Assembly (NCBI RefSeq): GCF_964204645.1 | Contig: NC_134028.1 | Coordinates: 10,641,001-10,705,000 of the forward strand | Length of the DNA: 64,000 nt | Source: Tubulanus polymorphus | Lineage: Eukaryota; Nemertea; Palaeonemertea; Tubulaniformes; Tubulanidae | Reading direction: 5' to 3' | Shown here: positions 15,501 to 27,500 of the stretch, one piece after another | Position numbering within the stretch: the stretch's first letter is position 1 | How the letters are laid out: the number at the start of each line of letters is the position of its first letter | Position numbers and translations under genes: made by a program | The notes under the pieces: model-generated | Databases searched by the model: none | The model's input: the letters and a program-made list of their open reading frames with translations, nothing else | Told to the model about the DNA's origin: nothing

Positions 15501-18500
15501 AAAAAGATTTTAAAGATCGGAAAAGAAAAAGATTGCGGTATAATAAATGAATGGTGCCGGTCCATGATAAATCACCTATACTGGTGTGCCGCTTCCACCC
15601 CGGATGGAGACAAAGATCTGATGCTGGCCAAGTGGCTCTCCCTGGAGAACCACTTACACAACAAACATGAGGGCCATAGCAATATTTTCCCTTCATGCGG
15701 CCACGATAAGCTGATAGGACATGAAAAGCACAAAAAATGGATTGAACCAGGTAATCTATAGATATATGTAGCAATAGTGATGTAGGATGAAGCTTAGATT
15801 GAATTTCTTCAGTCAGATCTGTATGTTGGATATTTACCACAGATATATCACTTTTCCAGGATCGAAAGTATCAGTTCGTGTATCAGCCTTGATCGACAAT
15901 ACAATGTTCAAGACAGCTGTGAGGAAGATGTCACCTGGTGAACAGACTTCAAGTTTGGAGGCTTACCATAGCTTAATTTTACATTTTGCCCCCAAGATGA
16001 TTGGCTTTGGATTTCATGGATTGAACTCTCGGTAAGTAAAGGACCATATAAAGTTAATATATTGGTTTTTTCCCAATCAATTCAAATGTTTTTAATGAAG
16101 ATCTTACTTCTCAATTAATATGGAAAAAAAATTTCAGTCTCATTCTAGCAGCTCTACATTATAATGAGAATGGCGATAAAGAGCAGGCTGTGACCGAGGA
16201 AGGAGTACTCCGTTGGGCTGTGCCTTTTACCAAAGCGAAGAGTGGAGGGTATTCAGTTAGGCCAATAAAGAAAGCAAGCACCCATGGTAAGTCCTGATGA
16301 AATGTGCCTTTATCTTATTGGATAATTACAATTGTGACATTCAGTGTATATCTTTTTATCTACAGGTTATGTAAAAAAGCTGCTTCATGAGGTGCAGAAA
16401 CGGTGCATTAACAAGCCTCTTCCTACTTTAGAGGCCGAGGTTCCGCCGTCGCTCTGTAGCTCATATACTCGCCCTGTGAAGGATGTTGCTGTGAGGGAGT
16501 ATTCGGAAAGATATCAGCGCTACACGAAAGCTCTTTACACACAGTCTGAGCTGAAATCTCAGGAGTCGATCGAAAAACCGTCAAAATCGAAAACTCAGGA
16601 GTCGAATGAAAAACCGTCGAAATCGAAAAATCAGGAGTCGAACGAAGCACCATCTGTTCGAAGGTCGAATCGAATTGCATCAAGGAAAAAATGAAGCGCA
16701 AATTGACAATTAATACGTATTCTGTACATTATGTTCAAATTACAATCTATATTTATATACACATATTTACAAGTCTGATTATATACATAGATTCAATGAA
16801 TGTCTCAAGTTATCTGATCCAAATCTAGGTACTTGAATCCAACATTGTCGCCGATTGCCGGAAACGTCTGGCAAATTACTTCCAGGGCACATGCTGGTAA
16901 TGGAACACGGTTTTTTTCCCCGAGGAACCCCCAGCACCAACGAACTAGCTGGCGATATGCCACATAACGATATTTCCTGCAATAGAGAACGTACAGATCA
17001 TGAACCAAATGTGAAGTTTTTTTAACATTCAGAACAGTATCGTATTCCAGAAAAAGCAATTCAATTTATTTTTTATGTGAAATTTATTTAATTATTTCAT
17101 TTATGATTGTTATGTCAACAGTTATGTATTGATTACAGTCACCTTGAATTATAACTTACTCATTTATTTCTCCATCTACTTGGGCTCTGTATTGCTGTCT
17201 ATATTGATAATACGCGGTCTCCAGCACCCAGATGTCAAGACAGTTTGAACGAAACCCCGGATGGCAAGTGATGCACTTGATGCTGCTGTCATATTCATCA
17301 TTATATTTTTCAATCCTTGCAAGGATTGGGCCCTTCTCGTTGCAGCAGGCATTTTCCTCTGGAGTCTCCATTATTTCACAACATTGACAGTCGCACCTAT
17401 TAATAATAATATTTCAAATTTAAGATTGACTTATAGGAAGTCTTCGACTTACTTATTCACGAAGGAGTGAAGGGAAAGAGAAAAGCGGACAGTTAATATG
17501 TTCAAATTGGAAGGGAGGACGTAATCGGAGTGAACATGTGATTTTTAAAGATCAATTAAGTAAATTGAATTTATGTTCGTGTCACAAAAACATCGTCATC
17601 GCGTGCAGTGAATCCAGTTAAATTTCATCCCCACCAACCATAAATGTAGACCACGCTTAATGAAAATACAGTACGTATACAAAATAACAGTACGACCTAA
17701 AATCTACCTACCAATCGGTGGTTTCCATCCGCTGACGCCAAATATCATCGATTTCTTCGCCATCGCTGTCGTTCGTCATATCATCGCTCGATTCACGCGT
17801 ATTTTTTTCGGCCATCGGTTCAAATTGATACCCGAATATCGTACCACAAATTGGGCCACCATATCCATCACCATAACTCTATTCACCTGATGAATTACTA
17901 TCGCAAATATCGATCGAATCTACTTCGCTACTGTCGCTATAATACTCAGCCATGTTGTCTCTGTGGTGTATGTTCAACTAGTGACGTCACGTCAACATAG
18001 GGGCGCTGCTATCTGCGTTTTGAAAAATCAAAGAGCAGACGATGCTTTGTTCCGCGCAAAACCGCTCTAAAATTCACTTTCGACCCACAAAAAAATGATA
18101 ATTCAACAATATTCCCACTTTGTGATATATCAGGAATATAAAAACGCGAAGTTGCTCTGAGCATGCTAGTTACACTTTAAGCATACAAATGATTATCCAT
18201 CGGCCAAACCGTTGACATAGGCTGCTAACGCGATCCAAAAATGTAAATCCCTTATGTGTTTTGTAATCAGCGTTTGATACAATCCATCTTTTCATCAAAT
18301 GCTGCAAACCTACAATAGCTAACCTTAGAAAGTGCCTTCACCTGTCCTTAGAAAATATGTTCCTGTATGAAATGTATTCAAACTTAACCCTTTAACCGGC
18401 AATTGGTCGACAGCGACTGATTTGAATAGACCAGCTATAGTGAATAGAATAGCCAAGAATTGATTTCAGTGAAGCATTCATGCCGGTCGGCCATCTTGAT

Positions 18501-21500
18501 TCTGACAGGGCCAGTTTTTGGGCTGAAGGTGTGTCTAAGGTAGATACATGTGTAACCCAAATATCTAGACATTACATTGAAGCGTCTTCAAAACTTCCCA
18601 AAATATCTAGATTCCATCTACGGACGGACGGACGCTACGACGGACGAAAAGTGAACGCAATGGCCAGCTGGGACTAAAGTTCCAAGTGGGCTAAAAATAC
18701 TGGCCGGTTTAAGCATTAAGCCAACAAGATAAATGTAATTTCCTCATTAATGGAAGCAAGAATCTTGATCATGCAGTAAATCTACCAATAATCAGTACGT
18801 ATATGTATATCACAGCATATTGTATATACCGGTATAATATTCATATACCATATTTTCCGGCCAATAAGCTGAAGCAGTTTTTGGCCTTAAATACATGGAT
18901 TTCAAAAATTTTCGACCAATAAGCCAAGGCCCTTTATCAAAGAGTTTAATTCACTGACTAGTCAATTAGTTTTCTTAATTGATGATGAAAGAGCCTGATA
19001 AACACAAGCATAATACGCGCGGTATAAGTGCTGTCATTAGGGCTGTCGCTGAGTCACTGTGCTGTCATAGACTTACTCAGGCGATAACTAATACACACAG
19101 CCATATATTGTATCCTCTGAGGCACGTATATATTACTATCTGTCACACATGCCCAATTTTTCATATGAAATTAAATTAATAACACCAATGTTCTTGCTAA
19201 CTGACAATGTTGATTTTCCAATAGGATACCAGCAAGGCTACTAAGGGAAGCGAGGATTCAGCGATAATCCGCCAGCATTGATAGTGGCACTGGGTTACCG
19301 TGCTTCAATTTCTTCTACATTTCAATAAACTTCCGAGTCTAATTTTCTGATAAGTAAATCAATTTTCAGTGATATCAATACCACACACTGAGTGAAAAAG
19401 GAAATATATCAATTCGATGACTCGTTTGATAATTTCCGGATTGGGAACCCAAAAAATAATGTTCAGATTTCATTGAAAATGAACTGATTTTCACTACGAG
19501 TAACCCAGTGATTTGTTGCGCCATCTGGTGTTGCCAGTATCCCATTCTTCATCTGTGGTTATAACTTGTCTTTTTACAGTGAATGGCATTTTTCGTGCTG
19601 GGGTTGTTAAGGCTATCATTCCCATATCATGAAATGTATTTCTACCATCAAGTGTACGGATGTTGGCGTCCATGTTATTTGCTGCGTATTGACCAAAATC
19701 CCCAGGGATAAAACCAGGGAGTTCAGTTTTTTTAAATGCAGTAGCGCATCAAACTTCTGTATTTCTGAATATGAACAACAGAACCAATGACTAAATAACA
19801 TATCAATCAAGAACTTTGATTGACCACTGAATGAGCACAGAACAAAACATCGCACGAACAGCATGACAGACAGTAGGATACATAACTGCTGTGAGTTGAT
19901 GAAAGAATCAAAGTAATAAAATAGTTCAAAATAGATCACTGGTAGAAAATAATGACGTCAAATAAATATGGACCACTCTTCTTGGTACTGCTGATCTTTG
20001 GGAGCATTTGAGTGACATATGTAGATTGGGAAGTGATATTTTAGATCATGATATTAGTGGGTAAAAATCTGAGGCTAGAAAATGGACTTATTTGCCCGGA
20101 AAATACGGTACGTAGATTATAAAATGAATTGAAAAGTATGAAGTGCATTTTCAGTTGCTCTATGATTTATCATCACGTCCCAAAAATGGTCAAGAACTAG
20201 TTCCAAAAGATTAATATCACCAATAAGTGTAAAATGTTAATAGGTGGAAAAATGACGAACTTACAATTCTATGAAATCCGATTGTAGTACTTGTTCCGAA
20301 TTTGTTTCATTCAGTTTCATTTTTGTACTGAATGCAGCTATATTCAATAATCTGTAATAAGAATGCAAGATGCAATGCTACAAACATGAAAAAGTATCTA
20401 AGTATAAGATTCAATCAATTAAGCTGAAAACAAAAGATACCATATTTTTGTGACATGAATTATCTTAAGTTCATTAATGATTCAAGGTGGGTATGATTAT
20501 AACATATTCAATCATTTATTTTCGTTTGTGTAACACGAGTATCCAGATTTTAGGAGAGAAAATAATGTTATTATGGCGACAATACAAACAGATGGCTAAT
20601 TAACATACGGAGGTAATACAGTATACCACATAAATGTTGTCATCATCAACAGCAAAAGAGAGCAATAATGGTATTTTCCAGATTGAAAAAATCTTGAAAT
20701 GGAAATGAGATGGCGAACTTACAAGCTTAACTACTACATAAACAGAATGCTATTTGTATTGTTAAACTTCATTCATGCCATTCTGCTAAAGAGGAAACTA
20801 GTTTATTCTGATGTTTTCCATCATGTCCCAGCCAAGAAATTTATATCAATCAAGATTTTCATACAAAAACCCATTAAATACAACAATTTTGGCACTTTCG
20901 CCTACACAAAATTTGTATTCAACGTACAACTGTAAGGGTAATCTCAACTGACTGTGGTTTTTCTTGCATGAACTGCTAGGCCCTATTGCTGAATAATGAA
21001 AACAAAAACAGAACGATTTTTCTGAAAGCAAAATACTTTGATGCACAATAGATAGATCAACCGGACAAATGTATGCATCAAAACGTCGCACAGAGAGCGA
21101 TGCCGGTGTTGGTGTCACTGAGGCAGGCTGATGATTGCTTGTGTCATTTCGTTTGTTTACGTTGTTCGGAGCTTGGTTTTTAACCCTATTGGATTGTTCA
21201 TTTAACCTCACGATGGGACGGCCTTTGAGTTGCCCGCACACCGTACGAAGCCAACAGGACTCGAACCCACTTGACACTCAGCACTGATAGTGGATGCAAC
21301 AGCATCACGCCTTATCTCACTGAGCTACCGAGGCCAATCGATTTAATTCCAAAAAATTACAGTAGCGGCAAATAACCATCGTGATATTGAAATTTACGAC
21401 AAACAACGTGTAAATTTAATCACTTTTGTGGAGAACATAATAAGAGTTATTTTTCCGGCGCTCATTACAAAAAGCGAATCTATCTGCCTTATGAGTGTGC

Positions 21501-24500
21501 AGCAGGCTGGCAGGGCATGTTAAAGTGAAAACTCATCTTAGAATATAGCCGAACCGATGGAATTTTACAATAAACCGTCAGTCAACTGATTGATGATACA
21601 ACATGGTTATTCTCAGCGTACTAAATAATGATATTTTCCTCCAAAAAACAACTCTGGTAAAATTGAATAAAATAATCTCTTTATTGGTGATATCGCATCG
21701 TGGTTGGGTGGTACTGTTTAACGTTTGATGTTTCGTGTCATCATGAAATGGTTGTAACTTTAGTTAAGGCATTCCTGCACGATCACATAACTTACCTATA
21801 AGGTTTCAGTCATAAGTAGGCCAACCATTCCACTGCTCTAGAAATATGTATTCTGCCACTGAGAATTAATCCAAATTAATCTCATTGCTTCTGATAGGAG
21901 GTACAACAGTGATATTTAAAGACTATGATATTTATAAGCCAGGGTTACATAAGTTTATGTTTTTCTATTCAAAAGAGGCCATTCCCCATTTTTTACTGCC
22001 AATGTCAATGCGGACATATCACTATGCGATTGCTTAACCCCCTCTCATCTACCACATAACTAACGAGAAAAATGCTGTAGAATAACTTATTGGGCCAATT
22101 AATCAAAAATCCGGCGACGCTATCTTGTAGGGGATAATTGAAACATTATTTTGAGTCATTTTCAGCTGTGTTTAACGTTTAACGAGAACAGAGTTACAAT
22201 TTAAAGTTACTATGAAAATGAGAAGTCGGCACTTATTTTTTTACTACGACTTTCGATCCATTTTACTAGCATTGGCATAACGTCATAGACGTCAAACAAT
22301 GCTAAAAATACCACATTTTAAATGTTAATCATTACATATCTGGAATGCTTCACAGAATTCTTTTCTCATTGTTTCATATTTGATTGGCGAGGTTCTAAAT
22401 GGATCGCATGTTGAAAGTTTACAGTAAAAAAGACGAGTGTTGATACATGGAATTTTGTGAGTTATTTCCCGGCAAGTCTCCTGAGGAAGACTTTGACGTA
22501 ATACAACAAAGTAAAAAGAGCCTCCTGTGGACCATCTGGATTTAAATTGGGCCAATTCCTGCAGATATGTCTTGGCTAGAAAAATAAAAACAGCCAAGCT
22601 GAAAGTGTATTGAAAATTTCTTTAAAAAAAACCGATTGCCTCCACAGAAAGATGCCAAAGGACGACAGGGAATGAAATAGCTTTCTGAGGCAGAGTGAAC
22701 TATAAAAAAAACTCTAGCAGAGTGGAGTTAAATTGCCTCTAGACATAAGAAGTAAGCCTCTGGAAGGAATCTTTTGCCTTACCTGTCCAATAAATCTATA
22801 GCATCATTAAATCTTTGAGGGAAATTCTCACCAATGAAATGGTCAACCAATCTCCCAATGGCTTGCAACAGTGAACATAAATCTCTTAGAGTACAGTGCA
22901 ATCTACGACATTCACTTTCATTGTTTATCAATAACTTTCTCCTCGAATCTCCATCATTTGTTACGTAGAACTCTAATCCGATATAAGTATCGAAATATTC
23001 ACCAAATGGTTCTAACTAGAATAGAAATAAAGCAACAATATAAAACAAGTCAATACATATTACCATATAATTTGCCACCGGTTTACCTTTCTAGTATCCA
23101 TATGAACGAAAAAATGACCAGAAAACTCTAAGGGCTCTGGGAAGCACGACACAAATTTTTATTTTGGCTGTGTTTGTAATTCTTTGTATTTCACAAAAAT
23201 ATCAGGATCATTCATTTATTACATACGCATAAAATTTGAATTTTTCAACCCCCCTCGCCCCCTGTACGCAAAATCGGCCATTTTTTTCGTATTCATAAAG
23301 CATTACCATGTGCAATTGCACTGACCCCTCCCCCTCCCCTAATGCATACATAATAAATGAATGAACCCAATATAAGGTCCCTCATATATATCGTATATAC
23401 TTGAGTAAAAGTCACAAGTACCAATAAATAGACAAATTGTATATTATTCATTATTTAACTCCCCCTGGACACAAGAACAAAGAATTGGGCGAAAACGGGA
23501 CGGTTGGCAGCTCTGCTGTACGGTGATCTCCACAGGTTAACCGTACGTGAGTTCCCTACAAACGCCGTACGTGAGTTCTTATAATCTACATACGCGCATG
23601 CGTGTGAAAGAAGGGGTTTGGGTTAGGCGAGGCTATTTGTTAATCAACTTTCATACACCCTGCAGTTACGTTCTGTGGCTCAGTGGGTAAATCACTGGAC
23701 TACTGCTGGAATTTTTTTTTTTCGTTAGGTTTTGATTCCCAATATTGCAAGGCAGAGGGTCAACGTTCTCGCATACGGCTAACCTGTGGAAGTCACCGTA
23801 CAGTCACGTTTGGGTAACAAGAGCGTTTTAAGTATTAACTCTTTGCCTACCAGGCCTATTTTTCAGGAAATGCTGCACTTTGCCAGGATTTCTGTGTTTT
23901 TCAGAGATTCATAAAACAAAAACTAAAAGAGATATCATCATCAAATTTGTCTTATTTTGTTCATCTGGTCTTGCTTTTTCATGTAAAATAAGCAGCATTT
24001 CTTCTAAAAGTGATAAAATCTGCAGCAATCACCATTTGCAGAAAATATTCCTGTTGAGACCCATTTCAATAGAAGAAGTCACTAACACACTGCATAGAAC
24101 GACTGATGATAGTTTGTTTAAGTAGTAAAGGCATTAAACCAACTGGTGTTGTGCGATGAATTCGCCATCTATCGTTAAAGTTAACAAACAAGTCAACCAT
24201 ACCAGTACGGTTTTGGCAGGCAAGTGATGGAAGAAATCGAACGTACCAGTAGGTTTTTGGCAGGCAAAGAGTTAAGTGAGCACGATAAGCCTACCATGCC
24301 TACGTACTACAAACACAAATTTTTCCCTCTCGTCTACCCTACACTGATGTTACTATAACTGGAGCCATTATCACATGGATAGGATTTGGTCAGGACTAGC
24401 CTAAAGTCTAATTCAGTCCACTATTCACTATTATTAAAACAATACAGTGAAGTACTCAGACGCAGAAAGGCTAATTGATTCGAGCCATGCAATTAAATTT

Positions 24501-27500
24501 TACTCAGGCGTCCTATGACCTGCTGACATTAATAGTCAAACCTAGATCCAAAACATTCATCTGGTCACAGCTTGTATACCAGAAATCATTGTAGGCCTGT
24601 ACATTTTGCTGTATGAAGGTTTGGTATACCGATTTCTCCAATCTAGACTGATAAGTGTACGGTACAGCTGTATGCATTATACAATTGTACCAATGGGAAT
24701 AGGGCTTATTGATTGGGTTTATTATTTCCTGCTTTAGAATACTGAAATAAGCCCAACGTTCATTCAAATATCCAACATCGGTGAAAGTTTGATTACTGTA
24801 TACTCGTCCTGTAGGTCTTCATGTTGTATGAATATTTTGCAATTCAAATGGTGAGATGCTAATTCCGATGTCATACACACGAAGTTAAATGGTCAAGGAC
24901 AGTCAACAAGACCAAGATATCTCTCTGCGACCGATGTTGCACCATAGAAGATCCGATTCTTTCAACTCAAGCAAAGTGATTCAACACGATCGACATAACA
25001 CTGGAATGGGTTAGCAGTGACTAACAGTTCATTTCATTTAGTCCTATGTACTTTTTAGCCAATTTGGATTTGATTGTAATTGAAACTCTGGAACTGTTAA
25101 CGAGAGAATGGAAAAAACACAAGTTATGCTTGATTCTCATATTCAAATTTAATTCAAATTCAAATATATTTTATTGCATCATATTTAAAAAGCATATCAT
25201 TGGTTCATACAGTAATAAAAATAAGAACAGAATAAATATAATTATAGAATTTTTAAAGGTAATGAATTTCTATAACTAAATTAAAAGTATATTTCTAATA
25301 ACTAAGATCGAGAGTGACTCTCCCGTTTATCAGGAAACACACACAACTAGTGGAATAGGTTTGATATTTACACACATGTTGCAGGTATATTTTGTTTATC
25401 AGTATAGAATTTGAAATCCATACTAGGGGTCCAGAGACACCATGCCCACTTGGGAAGTGGTTTCAAATGCTCAACAATCTAACAATTTCAATATTCAACG
25501 CCCCCTGCTTACCATATACAAAAACTAATGACCTTGAAACTCACCAAAATCATAGAACATGTCAGCAGCTACGATTTTGTAATTGATTGTGACAACAAAA
25601 TATGCCTCATTACCACTTATAATATGGAAATACTAAGTTATTCTACTATTCAACGCCCCCCTGGTGACCATATTCAAAACCCAATAACCTTGTAACTAAC
25701 CTTGTAACTCATAGAACATATCATGAACTACAACTTTGCAATTGATCATGGTAACAAAATATGCCTAGGTACCAATATAATAAGGAAATACTAGGTTATT
25801 CTACTATTCAATGCCCCCTGGTGACCATATAGAAAACTTATTTCCTTAAAACTCACCACAATCATAGACGACGTCGTGAGCTACAACTTTGCAATTGATT
25901 GTGGTAACAAAATATGTATTGGTACAAATATAATACAGAAATACTAAGATATTGTATTATTCAACGCCTCCTGGTGGCCATAGACAAAAACCAATGAACT
26001 TGAAACTCACCAAAATCATAGACCACGTTATAAGCTACAACTTTCTAATTCATTGTCGTAACAAAATATAATACAAATATAATACAGAAATACTAAGATA
26101 TTGTATTATTCAACGCCTCCTGGTGGCCATATACAAAAACCAATGAACTTGAAACTCACCAAAATCATAGACCACGTTATAAGCTACAACTTTCTAATTC
26201 ATTGTCGTAACAAAATATGCTTAGGTATCAATATAATGTGGAAAAATGTTTTCCCACCTATGAATGAGTACTGATGACACCAAGATGGCCACCAATTGTG
26301 TCACAATTGGCTGATCAAAAATACCTGTCTCAGGTATAAAACATCCCTTTCCAAAGAATACCCATCAGCAATTGCAATGAGAAATAAATGGGGGGGGGGG
26401 GTTACGGGGTTCAAATATACACGAAAGATCAAGGCGTCTTCAAAATTTCCTTCAAAAAGTTCAAAAACGTGTAAAAAGTGCTGATTTTGGCGAACAACAA
26501 TGGCTGCCAGTCGGCCATCTTGATTCCGACAGGGCCAGTTTTTTGGGCTGAAGATGTGTCTAAGGTAGATACATGTATAAACCAAATATCAAGACATTAC
26601 CTTGAAGCGTCTTCAATACTTCCCAAAATAACTGGATTCCGTCTACAGAAGGACGAAAAGTGAACGCAATAGCCCGCTGGGACTAACGTCCCAAGTGGGC
26701 TAAAAAGCCGATATTAACATCGGCCCGAAACCAAGACCAAATCAATTCATAATTCATTGATTGAATCTACACTACAATATATGTATTTATTCAAATATTT
26801 CAATAAAAAGATTAACTTCTTAAATCTATTCCAAATCATAATACGTTCTTACCTGTAAATTTACTCAATCGATCGACTCAGCAGGTGCTTAAGATGAGTT
26901 CTTAATAGGACAGATTAATTTATTAAGCGTGGTGATAATACAGTATCATGATGTTTGAATGCCAAATAAATGCCTGCTCGAAAAAGTTCATATTTGTTGA
27001 TTGTACGTCCGTGTTTGTTCGGTTTCAAAGCTGAACACCATTTGACGTTTACACAGTGGTTGCATATTATAGGTTCAAATCTGTCAATGCATTTTATTCT
27101 ATGTACCGGTATTTCCATTAACTACAATTCCCATCATCCTCAATTGCTTTGCAGAAAACCCGTCATCGCTGCTTTGCAGCTAGCTATATTTGAGGTTAAT
27201 ATTTCAGTGGTAAAATCAGGGGTCATTAACTTAACTTTTATGGTACCTATTTTCCCCACATTAGTTATTATTATGGTACCTACCAGTATTTGAAATGATT
27301 CCACTGACATTAAATCGCAGATTTTTGCTACAACTTCTAAATTTTGACGCAAGAAACTCTGCCATTCAGTTTCTGACTGAAATAAATTGTTAAATCAGTT
27401 CATTAGTAAATTGCCAATTTCGATCTGCTTTCATTAAATTCAATTGAATTGGCCGACTGCCGCTTCAAGATTTATATTTAATACACATGACTATTGAATC

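Larger units (their letters stand above)
11340..18176 (+). mobile_element. Kolobok-type DNA transposon, apparently full length, with two genes
   Basis: TTAA flanks both sides (11336-11339, 18177-18180), the target duplication typical of Kolobok. The left end reads AGGATAACTAGCATACC and the right end, inverted, AGTGTAACTAGCATGCT, a short imperfect terminal repeat. Further in, CATCGTCTGCT recurs inverted at 11480-11490 and 18034-18044. The 6,837-bp element carries a plus-strand THAP/DDE transposase (12047-16694) and a convergent minus-strand P2RX7-C-domain gene (16805-17953). It sits in the 11.8-kb XPO6 intron, inside repeat D. The intact transposase frame implies recent insertion or recent activity. 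Confidence 0.85.

Noticed and set aside
16423-16701. 92-codon minus-strand frame across the Kolobok transposase 3' end
   Set aside because: Shadow of the repeated QESNEKPSKSK coding sequence on the other strand; no start or splice support.
18388-18715. Treating the family B tail at 18480-18694 as part of the Kolobok element
   Set aside because: It lies outside the TTAA at 18177-18180 and matches family B 3' ends elsewhere.
20846-21277. 143-codon minus-strand frame
   Set aside because: It runs through a tRNA-derived SINE and its A/B-box head; not a protein gene.
22325-22597. 90-codon minus-strand frame as an XPO6 exon
   Set aside because: No similarity to exportin-6; the missing residues are supplied by the in-phase exon at 20265-20351.
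25620-26220. Regular repeats resembling a CRISPR array
   Set aside because: Units of about 155 bp are contiguous and diverged with no unique spacers; animal minisatellite inside a mobile element.
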